Assembly: GCA_023432855.1 (NCBI GenBank)
Contig: JAEZEZ010000007.1
Location: forward strand, 1 to 64,000
Length of the DNA: 64,000 nt
DNA from: Pseudomonadota bacterium
GTDB taxonomy: Bacteria; Pseudomonadota; Alphaproteobacteria; Caulobacterales; Caulobacteraceae
Reading direction: 5' to 3'
Positions within the stretch are counted from its first letter, which is position 1. Each line of letters starts with the position of its first letter. Below the pieces are notes generated by a model. That model was not told where the DNA came from, ran no database searches, and saw only the letters and a program-made list of their open reading frames with translations. The position numbers were made by a program, and so were the translations under genes. This document shows positions 23,182-32,173 of the stretch, piece after piece.

Positions 23182-23958
23182 TTAACGCTGCGGATCGGGC
23201 GCATCGAGATATCGCGCAGCCCATGCGGCTATCACGGCGGCAGCGTACTCTGCGTCTTCACGCTTCGTGAGCAGGTGATCCGCCGTGTCCAGGGAGACGA
23301 AGCTCTTGGGATGTCTCGCCGCCTGGAAGATCGAGGCGGCTTCGCTTATCGGCACGACCTCGTCGAGGGGGGAGTGAAGGACAAGCAGGGCCCGATCCAG
23401 GTCGGCGATCCTGGCAGCCTGATCCTGCGACCGGAGATCGGCGACGAAATCCGGACCGAGCTCGAACGGCCGCCCCGCGATCGACACCCGGGTCCGTTCG
23501 CGTTCGATGTCGTCCACCGCATCCCGCAGGTGGGTCAGCACATGCGACGCCTCGAAGGGCGCGCCGATCACGGCGACAGCCCTGACGCTCGGGAGGTCTG
23601 TCGCTGCCGAGAGCGCTGCGGCCCCTCCCAGACTGTGGCCGACCAGCAGGCCGGGGGCCATGTCCCGCTCCTGCATCGCCATTGCGGCGGATACGATGTC
23701 CCGGGCGTCCGAGGAGAGGCCCTGCCCGAAAGCGCCCTGGCTTTCACCGAGACCGGTGAAGTCGAATCGAAGCACGCCGATACCCTCGGCCGCGAGGCCA
23801 CGGCTGACCCGCGTCGCCGCCAGCGAGGACTTGTCGCAGGTGAAGCAGTGGGCGAACACCGCCCAGGCTTTCGGCTTGGCGCCCGGCGCTTCCAGCACGC
23901 CGGACAGGGTCTGCCCCGCGGCGTTGGCGAAGTCGAACTCGCCGCTGCTCACGACCAA
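23182..23958 (-). CDS. alpha/beta hydrolase
   Basis: The 258-residue protein is an alpha/beta hydrolase: AVFAHCFTCDKSS (oxyanion region), VLRFDFTGLGES, nucleophile GHSLGGAAA, Asp in SPLDEVVP and His in DTADHLL. The HCFTCDK feature is typical of the hydrolase half of bifunctional hydrolase/OsmC proteins; here the OsmC half is absent. The substrate is unknown. It is four bases from the sodC stop, so the two are probably co-transcribed. Confidence 0.85.
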   Translation of the reverse strand: MVVSSGEFDFANAAGQTLSGVLEAPGAKPKAWAVFAHCFTCDKSSLAATRVSRGLAAEGIGVLRFDFTGLGESQGAFGQGLSSDARDIVSAAMAMQERDMAPGLLVGHSLGGAAALSAATDLPSVRAVAVIGAPFEASHVLTHLRDAVDDIERERTRVSIAGRPFELGPDFVADLRSQDQAARIADLDRALLVLHSPLDEVVPISEAASIFQAARHPKSFVSLDTADHLLTKREDAEYAAAVIAAWAARYLDAPDPQR

Positions 23959-23962
23959 CGCC

Positions 23963-24544
23963 CTATTTCTTCTCCGGCTTCTTCAGGACGCCACAGGCGA
24001 TCCGATCGCCGGAACCGCCGATCGGTTGCGTCCGCTGGTCGTCGGGACCGGCGTGCACAACCACCGAAGCGCCGTCGGCGTCGAGCAGGGCGGGCCGTCC
24101 TCCGGCCCCGCTGACCGAGACCAGATCGGTGAACAGGGATGTCCGGCCGACGCCGTTGGCTTCGACATGGAAGCTGGGAAGATCGCCCGCTTCGGCTCCT
24201 TCGGGATGCAGCAGGCCGTGAGACTTCTTGCCCGGGTTGAAGTGGCCTCCGGCGCTCTGGAAGCCGGGCGCTTCGCAGAGCCCCTTCTCGTGCAGGTGGA
24301 CCCCGTGCCATCCGGGGGTGATGCCGCCGATCTCGATCCGCATGAGAACGCCGTGGGGCCCGTCGTAGAAGTAGGCGCCTCCGATTGTCTTGCCGTCGGG
24401 GTTCTTGAGCTCTGCGACCGCGGCCGCCTGCAGCGAGCCCGGCTGGGCGATGCGAGTCTCGGCCGCAGGGGGCGGCGTCTGGGCCGTGGGGGCGCCGCTC
24501 TGGGCGGCGATCAGGATAAGCGCGGAGGCGGCGGTGATGAACAT
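23963..24544 (-). CDS. sodC: exported Cu,Zn superoxide dismutase
   Basis: The 193-residue protein has a signal peptide (MFITAASALILIAAQSGA), a proline-rich linker and the SodC core: copper ligands in WHGVHLHEKG, the GGHFNP and HGLLHPEGAEAGDLP zinc region, SVVVHAGPDD, and the disulfide pair CEAPGF / IACGV. It dismutates periplasmic superoxide. The ATG at 24544 is chosen with GAGGGAG upstream; the extended frame has a basic leader unlike a signal peptide. It is divergent from gyrA. Confidence 0.93.
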   Translation of the reverse strand: MFITAASALILIAAQSGAPTAQTPPPAAETRIAQPGSLQAAAVAELKNPDGKTIGGAYFYDGPHGVLMRIEIGGITPGWHGVHLHEKGLCEAPGFQSAGGHFNPGKKSHGLLHPEGAEAGDLPSFHVEANGVGRTSLFTDLVSVSGAGGRPALLDADGASVVVHAGPDDQRTQPIGGSGDRIACGVLKKPEKK

Positions 24545-24545
24545 G

Positions 24546-24645
24546 ATGAAGCTCCCTCGAGACGGGGTCCGGATTCTTTGCGTGGGGTGACCCCGGATGC
24601 TAACAAACGAAAACGGCTTCCGTCCCGATTCTTCATAGAATTCCC
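24546..24645. promoter_or_regulatory. gyrA-sodC divergent promoter region with two GANTC sites
   Basis: GATTC occurs at 24573-24577 and 24627-24631. These are CcrM methylation sites, which are rare in GC-rich DNA and often sit in cell-cycle-controlled promoters of Caulobacter-type bacteria. No clear -10/-35 was placed. Confidence 0.4.
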
Positions 24646-27438
24646 TTGACCGACGACACCACACAGACCCAGCCCGACGGGCACGGGGGCATCGCTCCCA
24701 TAGCGATCGAAGACGAGCTGAAGCGCTCGTACCTCGACTACGCGATGAGCGTCATCGTCGCGCGCGCCCTGCCCGATGCGCGTGACGGCCTGAAGCCGGT
24801 GCACCGTCGCATCCTTTACTCGATGCACGAGCAGGGCCACACGCCGGACAAGGGCTACGTGAAGTCCGCACGCATCGTCGGTGACGTGATGGGTAAGTAC
24901 CACCCGCACGGCGACACGGCGATCTACGACTCACTCGTGCGCATGGCCCAGCCGTTCTCGATGGGTCTGGTGCTGATCGACGGCCAGGGCAACTTCGGAT
25001 CGGTCGACGGCGATCCCCCGGCCGCCATGCGATACACCGAAAGCCGGATGGCCCGGCCGGCGACGGCCCTGCTGGCCGACATCGACAAGGACACGGTCGA
25101 CTTCCAGCCGAACTACGACGGCACCGAAGACGAGCCGGTGGTGCTGCCGTCGCGTATCCCGAACCTCCTGGTCAACGGCGCGGGCGGTATCGCTGTCGGC
25201 ATGGCGACCAACATTCCGCCGCACAATCTCGGCGAGGTCGTCGACGCCTGTCTGGCGGTGCTCGATGAGCCGGGGATCGGTCTCGACCAGCTGCTGGAAA
25301 TCGTGCCGGGCCCAGACTTCCCGACGGGGGGCGAGATTATCGGCCGCTCGGGCGCGCGCCAGGCGCTGATGACCGGACGCGGCTCCGTCGTCATGCGCGG
25401 CAAGGCCTCGATCGAGACCATCCGGAAGGATCGCGAAGCCATCGTCATCACCGAGATCCCCTTCCAGGTGAACAAGGCGACGATGATCGAACGCATCGCG
25501 GACCTGGTCCGGGAGAAGCGCGTCGAAGGCATCAGCGACATACGCGACGAGAGCGACCGGCAGGGAATGCGGGTCGTGGTCGAACTGAAGCGGGACGCGG
25601 CCGGCGATGTCGTCCTCAACCAGCTGTATCGCTACACGCCGCTCCAGACCTCCTTCGGCGTCAACATGCTGGCGCTCGACCGCCGGCGTCCGCGCCAGAT
25701 GGCGCTGCGTGACCTGATCGACGCCTTCCTCGAGTTCCGGGAAGAGGTCGTCGTCCGTCGCACCAAGTTTGACCTCGCCAAGGCGCGCGACCGCGGCCAT
25801 GTGCTGGTAGGCCTGGCGATCGCGGTGGCGAACATCGACGAGTTCATCGCCACCATCCGCTCGTCCGCGGACCCGGCCGAGGCGCGCGAGCGCCTGCAGT
25901 CGAAGTCGTGGCCCGCCGGGGACATGATCGAACTGGTGCGGCTCATCGCCGACCCGCGGTCTATCGTGCTCGAGGGCGACATGCTTCGCCTGACCGATGA
26001 GCAGGCCCGCGCGATCCTGGCCCTGACGCTGTCGCGCCTCACCGGCCTGGGCCGCGACGAAATCTTCGAAGAAGCCCGGACCCTGGCCGGCGCCATCGCC
26101 GATCACCTCGCATTGCTCGCCTCTCGCGAGATGCTGCTCGGGGTCGTGCGCCAGGAGCTGGTGGAGGTTCGGGAGGCCTACGCGGTTCCGCGCCGAACCC
26201 AGATTGTCGAGGGCGACTTCGAACTCGAGGACGAAGACCTGATCCCGCGCGAGGACATGGTCGTCACCGTGACCCACTCGGGCTACGTCAAGCGCACGCC
26301 GCTGGCGCTCTACCGGACCCAGCACCGCGGCGGCAAAGGCCGGTCCGGCATGGCCATGAAGGACGAGGACGCCATCGTCGGCGTGTTCGCCGCTTCCACC
26401 CATGCTCCGGTGCTCTTCTTCGCGTCGAACGGCAAGGCCTACAAGATGAAGGTCTGGCGCCTGCCGGTCGGCGGGCCGACCTCGAAGGGCAAGGCCTTCG
26501 TCAATCTGCTGCCGATCGAGCCGGGCGAGACGATCATGAACGTCCTCCCCCTGCCGGAGGACGAGGCCACCTGGGACCGTCTGGACATCATGTTCGCGAC
26601 CCGGTCCGGGGACGTGCGCCGAAACAAGCTGAGCGACTTCGCCAACGTCAATCGCGCGGGCAAGATCGCGATGAAGCTCGAGGACGGCGACTCCATGGTC
26701 GGCGTCGCCCTGTGCACCGAGGACGACGACGTTCTGCTGACCACCTGCCAGGCTCGCTGCATCCGCTTCAAGGCGGACGACGTTCGGGTCTTCAAGGGGC
26801 GGGATTCAACCGGCGTGCGCGGGATCCGCCTCAAGGACGGCGACGAGGTCATCTCCATGGCCATCCTGCGCCGTGTCGACGCCACTCCCGGCGAGCGCCA
26901 GGCCTATCTCAAGCAGGCCACGGCGCTTCGCCGGGCGACGGGTGAGGCCGAAGACGACCAGGTCAGCGTCCCGGCCGACGAGGACGAGGGCGACGAGGGC
27001 GAGGCCGACGCCTCCCTGTCGCCCGAACGCTTCGCCGAACTTGGCGCGGCCGAGCAGTTCATCCTGACCGTGGCCGACACGGGCCTCGGCAAGCGCACCT
27101 CCAGCTACGACTATCGGCGTACGGGACGGGGCGGTCAGGGCCTGATGGCTCACGATCTGTCCCGGCGCGGTGGCAAACTGGTGGCCTCTTTCCCGGTGGA
27201 GGCCGGTGACGAGATCCTGCTGGTCACCGACGGCGGCCAGCTGATCCGCACGCCGGTGAGCCAGGTGCGCATCGCTGGACGCAACACACAGGGCGTGATG
27301 ATCTTCCGCACCAGCGAGGGCGAGCGCGTCGTGTCCGTGGAACGGCTGGCGGAATCCGAGGCGGGGGACGCGGAAGACGCCGAAGGCCCGGGCGACGATG
27401 ACGCCTCCGCCGTGGATGGGGAGGGCGGCGAGGGCTGA
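24646..27438 (+). CDS. gyrA: DNA gyrase subunit A
   Basis: The 930-residue protein is GyrA: YLDYAMSVIVARALPDARDG, the active-site tyrosine in AAMRYTESR (Tyr130), and the GyrA box QHRGGKGRSG in the C-terminal propeller. Gyrase introduces negative supercoils. The quinolone-resistance region reads GDTAIYD, with Thr91 at the place of E. coli Ser83 and Asp95 at that of Asp87. An acidic insertion (about residues 766-790, DEDEGDEGEAD) lies in the C-terminal domain. It starts with TTG; no earlier ATG fits. There is no good Shine-Dalgarno sequence. Confidence 0.97.
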   Translation: MTDDTTQTQPDGHGGIAPIAIEDELKRSYLDYAMSVIVARALPDARDGLKPVHRRILYSMHEQGHTPDKGYVKSARIVGDVMGKYHPHGDTAIYDSLVRMAQPFSMGLVLIDGQGNFGSVDGDPPAAMRYTESRMARPATALLADIDKDTVDFQPNYDGTEDEPVVLPSRIPNLLVNGAGGIAVGMATNIPPHNLGEVVDACLAVLDEPGIGLDQLLEIVPGPDFPTGGEIIGRSGARQALMTGRGSVVMRGKASIETIRKDREAIVITEIPFQVNKATMIERIADLVREKRVEGISDIRDESDRQGMRVVVELKRDAAGDVVLNQLYRYTPLQTSFGVNMLALDRRRPRQMALRDLIDAFLEFREEVVVRRTKFDLAKARDRGHVLVGLAIAVANIDEFIATIRSSADPAEARERLQSKSWPAGDMIELVRLIADPRSIVLEGDMLRLTDEQARAILALTLSRLTGLGRDEIFEEARTLAGAIADHLALLASREMLLGVVRQELVEVREAYAVPRRTQIVEGDFELEDEDLIPREDMVVTVTHSGYVKRTPLALYRTQHRGGKGRSGMAMKDEDAIVGVFAASTHAPVLFFASNGKAYKMKVWRLPVGGPTSKGKAFVNLLPIEPGETIMNVLPLPEDEATWDRLDIMFATRSGDVRRNKLSDFANVNRAGKIAMKLEDGDSMVGVALCTEDDDVLLTTCQARCIRFKADDVRVFKGRDSTGVRGIRLKDGDEVISMAILRRVDATPGERQAYLKQATALRRATGEAEDDQVSVPADEDEGDEGEADASLSPERFAELGAAEQFILTVADTGLGKRTSSYDYRRTGRGGQGLMAHDLSRRGGKLVASFPVEAGDEILLVTDGGQLIRTPVSQVRIAGRNTQGVMIFRTSEGERVVSVERLAESEAGDAEDAEGPGDDDASAVDGEGGEG

Positions 27439-27467
27439 GCCCCGCCGCCGCAGCAGGGGGCCTCAGG

Positions 27468-27956
27468 ATGCGAGTCGGGCTTTACCCGGGGACGTTCGAT
27501 CCCATCACGAACGGCCACATCGACATCATCGGCCGGGCGGTGAAGCTGGTCGACCGCCTGGTCATCGGCGTCGCCGTGAATGCGGACAAGAAGCCGGCCT
27601 TCTCCCTCGATGAGCGCGTGGAGATGGTCGAGCGCGAGACACGAGCCGTGGCCAACGGCGCCGAGGTGATCGTGCGGCCGTTCGACACCCTGCTCATGAC
27701 CTTCGCGGAGACCTGCCAGGCCAATCTGATCGTGCGTGGTCTGCGGGCGGTGGCCGACTTCGAGTACGAGTTCCAGATGACGGCCATGAACCAGCAGCTC
27801 AATCGCGAGATCGAGACCGTGTTCCTCATGGCTGATCCGCGCCACCAGGCGATCGCCTCGCGGCTGGTCAAGGAAATCGCCCGTCTGGGCGGCGACATCA
27901 CCCCCTTCGTGCCCCCACGCATCGCCGAACGGCTGAAGGCGAAATTTGGAGAATAG
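27468..27956 (+). CDS. coaD: phosphopantetheine adenylyltransferase
   Basis: The 162-residue protein has the nucleotidyltransferase start VGLYPGTFDPITNGHIDI (HIGH-like), GLRAVADFEYEFQMTAMN, and the RHQAIASRLVKEIA end typical of CoaD. It makes dephospho-CoA from 4'-phosphopantetheine and ATP. It follows gyrA by 29 bases; three cyclophilin genes follow on the same strand with little or no gap. Confidence 0.96.
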   Translation: MRVGLYPGTFDPITNGHIDIIGRAVKLVDRLVIGVAVNADKKPAFSLDERVEMVERETRAVANGAEVIVRPFDTLLMTFAETCQANLIVRGLRAVADFEYEFQMTAMNQQLNREIETVFLMADPRHQAIASRLVKEIARLGGDITPFVPPRIAERLKAKFGE

Positions 27957-27959
27957 TTG

Positions 27960-28913
27960 ATGCGCCACGCCTTTCTGACAGCCTGGGTCGCTGCGGCGGC
28001 TCTCGTCACGCCGGCCCTGGCGCAGACTCCTCCCCCCGCGACCACGCCGTCCTCCGCGCCGCCGCTGCAACCCGCGCAGGTGGCTCGCCCAGCGACCCCG
28101 CTGACGCCGGCGCCCGTCGAACCGACGGTCCCCAACCAGGCGCCGATCCTGCCCGGCCCCGTGGGCGAATGGCGCGCGCTTGATCCGGCGAACGCCCTCG
28201 TCATCGACACCACCAAGGGCCGCATCATCGTGGAGATGCATCCCGAGGCCGCTCCGGAACATGTCCAGCGGATCAAGTTGCTCGCGCGGGCAGGATTCTA
28301 CGACAACCAGAAGTTCCATCGGGTGATCGACTGGTTCATGGCCCAGACCGGCGATCCGCTCGGTACCGGCGAGGGGCAGTCGCCGTATCCCGACCTTCCC
28401 GGTGAGTTCACTTTCCAGCGCGACGCGGTCATACCGTTCACGCCGGTGGCGGCTCCTGCGGGCGCCGTCCTGGGCTTCATCGGCGCGCTGCCGGTGCAGA
28501 CCCAGCCCGATGCGCTGATGCCGCTGACGGGGACAGGGAAGGTGCGGGCGTGGGGCCTGTACTGTCCCGGCGTGGCCGGGATGGCGCGCGGGGAGCCCGA
28601 GAACAGCGCCAACAGCCAGTTCTTCCTGATGCGGCATCCGTACCCGTCGCTGGACAAGCGCTACACGGTCTGGGGCGTCGTGGTTCAGGGCCTCGACATC
28701 GTTCGGGCGATCCAGATCGGCGAGCCGCCGGCGAACCCCGACCGCATGGTGCGCGTGCGCATCGCCGCCGACATGCCCGACGCCGAGCGGCCGAAGCTGC
28801 AGATCATGGACACACGCTCGCCCGCATTCCGCGTGAGGGTCGATCAGGCGCGCGCGGCGAGAGGTGCGGACTTCTCCGTCTGCGACGTCGAAATTCCAAC
28901 GAAGGCGGGTTGA
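27960..28913 (+). CDS. exported cyclophilin-type peptidyl-prolyl isomerase (1 of 3)
   Basis: The 317-residue protein has a signal peptide (RHAFLTAWVAAAALVTPALA), a proline-rich linker (residues ~22-60) and a cyclophilin domain: KFHRVIDWFMAQTGDP, NSQFFLMR, YTVWGVVVQGLDIVRAI. Periplasmic PpiA-like enzymes isomerise X-Pro bonds during folding. Translation probably starts at ATG 27960 (a TTG lies three bases earlier). It follows coaD by a few bases and is followed by two paralogues. Confidence 0.92.
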   Translation: MRHAFLTAWVAAAALVTPALAQTPPPATTPSSAPPLQPAQVARPATPLTPAPVEPTVPNQAPILPGPVGEWRALDPANALVIDTTKGRIIVEMHPEAAPEHVQRIKLLARAGFYDNQKFHRVIDWFMAQTGDPLGTGEGQSPYPDLPGEFTFQRDAVIPFTPVAAPAGAVLGFIGALPVQTQPDALMPLTGTGKVRAWGLYCPGVAGMARGEPENSANSQFFLMRHPYPSLDKRYTVWGVVVQGLDIVRAIQIGEPPANPDRMVRVRIAADMPDAERPKLQIMDTRSPAFRVRVDQARAARGADFSVCDVEIPTKAG

Positions 28914-28920
28914 GGACGGC

Positions 28921-29745
28921 ATGAGGACACTGGTTTTCGGCGCAGCGCTGCTGCTCGCCGCCCTGGGCGCGCCCGCGCTGGCTCAGCAGGCCGCCTCGGA
29001 TTGGCGCACGCCCGATCCCGAGAACCTGCTGGTCGTCGAGACCACCAAGGGCGTCATCGTGGTCGAGATGAGCCCGCAGACCGCGCCCAACCACATCAAC
29101 CGGATCAAGGGCCTGGCGCGCACCGGCTTCTACGACGGCCACATCTTTCACCGGGTGATCAGCGACTTCATGGCCCAGACCGGGGACCCGCAGGGGACCG
29201 GGGCAGGCGGCTCGGAGCTGCCGAACGTGGCGGCGGAATTCACCTTCAAGCGCACCCAGGCCATGCCCTTCGGCAAGGTCAGCGAAGACAAGGGCGTGGT
29301 CACGGGCTTCGTGGGCTCGCTGCCGGTGATTACTGGGCCGGACGACATGATGCTGTTCACGGCGGACAACTCGGTCCTGGCGTGGGGCGCCTTCTGTCCG
29401 GCGGTCGCCGGCATGGCGCGGCAACAGCCCCCGGACACCGCCAACAGCCAGTTCTTCTTCATGCGCGGTGAAGAGCGTTTCCTCGACCGCAACTACACGT
29501 CGTGGGGCTATGTCATCGACGGCCAACACGTGGTGCAGAAACTCCAGGTGGGCGAGCCGCCCGCCAATCCTGACCGGATGGTGCGGGTTCGCGTCGCCGC
29601 CGACATGCCCGAGGCCGAACGGCCGCGGCTGCAGGTGATGGACGTGCGCGGCCCGGCTTTTGCGGCGCTCGTCGCGAAGACCCGCGCCGAGCGGGGCGAG
29701 GATTTCGACATCTGCGACGTGCGGCTTCCCAGCCGGGCGGGCTGA
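28921..29745 (+). CDS. exported cyclophilin-type peptidyl-prolyl isomerase (2 of 3)
   Basis: The 274-residue protein has a signal peptide (MRTLVFGAALLLAALGAPALAQQ) and a cyclophilin domain closely like the first: IFHRVISDFMAQTGDP, NSQFFFMR, YTSWGYVIDG, and the shared C-terminal PANPDRMVRVRVAADMPEAERPRLQ (in parts). It lacks the proline-rich linker of the first. Seven bases separate it from the upstream gene. Confidence 0.92.
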   Translation: MRTLVFGAALLLAALGAPALAQQAASDWRTPDPENLLVVETTKGVIVVEMSPQTAPNHINRIKGLARTGFYDGHIFHRVISDFMAQTGDPQGTGAGGSELPNVAAEFTFKRTQAMPFGKVSEDKGVVTGFVGSLPVITGPDDMMLFTADNSVLAWGAFCPAVAGMARQQPPDTANSQFFFMRGEERFLDRNYTSWGYVIDGQHVVQKLQVGEPPANPDRMVRVRVAADMPEAERPRLQVMDVRGPAFAALVAKTRAERGEDFDICDVRLPSRAG

Positions 29746-29747
29746 TC

Positions 29748-30503
29748 GTGCTGGCGGGCATGGCCGCTGCGGTCCTGCTGCTGGTTCAGGCCGCGCCGGC
29801 GGCCACGGCTGCGGAATGGACGGTCGTCGATCCCGACAACCTGCTGGTCATCGATACCGCCAAGGGCCGCATCCTCGTCGAGATGCGCCCGGATGCAGCG
29901 CCGGCCCACGTCGACCGGGTGCGCGATCTTGCGCGCGAGGGCTGGTACGACGGTTCGTTGTTCTATCGGGTGATCGACAACTACATGGCCCAGGGCGGGG
30001 CCCGTACGGCGACCGGCCCCTATGAAAGCGACAAGCCAAACCTCAAGGCCGAGTTCACGGTGCAGGGCGTCGAGCCCGGGGTGGACTGGCTCGGCGCCTC
30101 GCCCCTGCGACGGCTTGCCGACGGCGCTACCGTGGCGCGGTTCTGCCCCGGCACGGCCTCCTTCGCACACTATGACGACCCCGACAGCGCGAACGCCCAG
30201 TTCTTCCTGATGCGGGCGCCGTCCGACTACCTCGAAGGCAAGTTCACCGTGTGGGGCCGGGTTGTCGTCGGCCTTGACGTCGTTCGCGCCCTGGAAGTCG
30301 GCCAGCCGCCCGCCAGCCCCGATGTCATCGCCCGCGTCCGCGTGGCCTCGGACATCCCGGCGGCCGAGCGTCCCACCGTCGAGGTCGCCGATACGGGCGG
30401 CCCCGCGTTCCAGCGCCAGATCGAACTGACCCGCAAGGCGCACGAGAAATCACGGCAGCCGTTTTCGCTTTGTGACGTGCCGGTCGCGGCGCGGGTTCGC
30501 TAG
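29748..30503 (+). CDS. exported cyclophilin-type peptidyl-prolyl isomerase (3 of 3)
   Basis: The 251-residue protein (GTG start at 29748, or ATG at 29760) has a signal sequence (AAAVLLLVQAAPAATAA) and a cyclophilin domain diverged from the other two: LFYRVIDNYMAQGG rather than FHRVI.DFMAQTGDP, AQFFLMRA, FTVWGRVVVGLDVVRAL. The catalytic arginine (FYRVI) and Gln in MAQ are retained. The shared C-terminal motif is weaker. Two bases from the previous gene; probably one operon. Confidence 0.88.
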   Translation: MLAGMAAAVLLLVQAAPAATAAEWTVVDPDNLLVIDTAKGRILVEMRPDAAPAHVDRVRDLAREGWYDGSLFYRVIDNYMAQGGARTATGPYESDKPNLKAEFTVQGVEPGVDWLGASPLRRLADGATVARFCPGTASFAHYDDPDSANAQFFLMRAPSDYLEGKFTVWGRVVVGLDVVRALEVGQPPASPDVIARVRVASDIPAAERPTVEVADTGGPAFQRQIELTRKAHEKSRQPFSLCDVPVAARVR

Positions 30504-30504
30504 G

Positions 30505-31590
30505 TCAGGCTGCAGCGGCGGCCCGGGCGCCGTTACGACGCCGGCGTCGGCGCCGCCGCTTCGGCCGCTCGCCTTCGCGCATCAGCGCCAGCAGCATGCC
30601 CTCCCGCAGGCCCCGGTCGGCGACACGCACCCGCTCGCACGGCCACAGCTGCTGCACCGCTTCCAGGATCGCCGCGCCTGCCAGCACCAGATCGGCGCGG
30701 TCCGGGCCGATACACGGTTCCGCCGCCCGCCCGGCGCGACCCACGCTGCGCAGGCGGTCTGCAGCCGCGTCGCATTCGGCGCGCGTCATCCACAGGCCGT
30801 CGACCCGGGATCGGTCATAGCGCTGCAGCCCCAGGTGCAGGCCGGCCAGGCTGGTGATGGCCCCCGAGGTGCCGATGAGGTGCGCCCGGCCTTCCTGGAA
30901 GTGCATGCGAAGTGGGTCGGCGGCCCCAAAGGCGGAGATTTCGGCGCGCACCGCGCCCACCATCGCCTGCCACCAGGCCTCCGTCGCCGGTTCGGGTTCG
31001 GGAAAGCGCTCGGCCAGGGTCACGACCCCCACCGGGATCGACAGCCAGGAAATCAACCGTGGCCGGCGATCCCGTTCCTCGCCCGAGAAGGTGACCCAGC
31101 TCAGCTCCGTGGACCCGCCGCCCACATCCACGACCAACGCCGCGTCGGCCTGGCGGTCCATGAGGTTGGCGCAGCCGGCGACGGAGAGCCTGGCCTCTTC
31201 CTCGGGGTCGATGATGGAGAGGGTCAGGCCTGTTTCCGCCTTCACACGGGCGATGAATTCGCCGCCGTTCTCTGCGGAGCGGCAGGCCTGGGTGGCGACG
31301 GCGCGCAACTGCGACACCTGCCTGCGCTGGAGTTTCTCGGCGCAGATTTTCAGGGCGGCGACGGCGCGGTCCATCGCGGCGTCCTGCAGGCGTCCGGAAT
31401 GGGTCAGGCCTTCGCCCAGCCGCACAATGCGCGAGAAAGCCTCGACGACGCGGAAACCCCCGCGGGACGGCGTGGCGATCAGCAGACGACAGTTATTGGT
31501 GCCGAGGTCGAGCGCGCCGTAACAGCGCGGACGTTCCATTACGCCTCCCTGCGCGGCCGGGCCGCGGTCGGGAGCGGGAGCCTCGGGCAT
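30505..31590 (-). CDS. Ppx/GppA family phosphatase
   Basis: The 361-residue protein has the acetate-kinase-like ATPase fold: ALDLGTNNCRLLIA at the start, VDVGGGSTELS, GTSGAITSLAGL and the C-terminal ADRGLREGML. Members hydrolyse polyphosphate or pppGpp. It ends in a basic, arginine-run tail (KRRRRRRRRNG). The ATG at 31590 is preferred: AAGGG is spaced eight bases away. It is convergent with the third cyclophilin (two-base gap). Confidence 0.9.
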   Translation of the reverse strand: MPEAPAPDRGPAAQGGVMERPRCYGALDLGTNNCRLLIATPSRGGFRVVEAFSRIVRLGEGLTHSGRLQDAAMDRAVAALKICAEKLQRRQVSQLRAVATQACRSAENGGEFIARVKAETGLTLSIIDPEEEARLSVAGCANLMDRQADAALVVDVGGGSTELSWVTFSGEERDRRPRLISWLSIPVGVVTLAERFPEPEPATEAWWQAMVGAVRAEISAFGAADPLRMHFQEGRAHLIGTSGAITSLAGLHLGLQRYDRSRVDGLWMTRAECDAAADRLRSVGRAGRAAEPCIGPDRADLVLAGAAILEAVQQLWPCERVRVADRGLREGMLLALMREGERPKRRRRRRRRNGARAAAAA

Positions 31591-31730
31591 GGCTCGACCC
31601 TTCATCCGGGCGCGGCGTTCATCCGGCCCCTTTCAGGTGAAACCTAACAACCGGAGGGGGAGGGCGAAAGACCCGGCTGACAGAAGCCTCTATGCCTCGT
31701 TCAGGTTCGAGTCAGGCGGAGCGTGACAAC

Positions 31731-32069
31731 ATGCAGGACATGAACGCTCGTATGGCGAAATTTGGCATCGGCGAGGTGGTCCGCCACCGTTCGTTTCCCT
31801 TCCGGGGCGTCGTTTTCGACGTCGACCCGGAGTTCTGCGAAACGGAAGAGTGGTGGCTGTCCATTCCCGAAGAGGTGCGGCCCCTGAAGGACCAGCCCTA
31901 CTACCACCTGCTCGCTGAAAGCGAGGAGGGAGCCTACGTAGCCTACGTCTCCGAACAGAACCTGCTGCCCGACGAAAGTGGAAAGCCCGTCGCGCACCCG
32001 CAGACGGATCTGGTTTTCTGCGGCTTCGACCACGGGCGATATCGGCCGAAACCCCGCCCGGTCCACTGA
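31731..32069 (+). CDS. hspQ: HspQ (YccV family) heat-shock/hemimethylated DNA-binding protein
   Basis: The 112-residue protein has the family core: KFGIGEVVRHRSFPFRGVVFDVDPEF, EEWW, PYYHLLAE, AYVSEQNLLPD. HspQ modulates Lon-type proteolysis and binds hemimethylated DNA in E. coli. The ATG at 31731 is chosen, with GGAG nine bases upstream; other in-frame ATGs lie at 31740 and 31752. No sigma-32 promoter was recognised. It is divergent from the Ppx/GppA gene. Confidence 0.9.
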   Translation: MQDMNARMAKFGIGEVVRHRSFPFRGVVFDVDPEFCETEEWWLSIPEEVRPLKDQPYYHLLAESEEGAYVAYVSEQNLLPDESGKPVAHPQTDLVFCGFDHGRYRPKPRPVH

Positions 32070-32173
32070 CAGGCGCGGCGGCGGATCTAGAAAATCCGTA
32101 GTCGTCGGGCGACTTCATCGGCGTCAGGCGTTAGATAGCGATCAGTTCAACACTTCCCGCCGAGGCTGCCGCC

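Noticed and set aside
24931..26403. Long minus-strand frame inside gyrA
   Set aside because: GyrA is continuous with catalytic Tyr and GyrA box; the antisense frame has compositional residues only.
27150..28922. 590-residue minus-strand frame over gyrA end, coaD and the first cyclophilin
   Set aside because: It crosses three well-recognised genes and is a by-product of codon bias.
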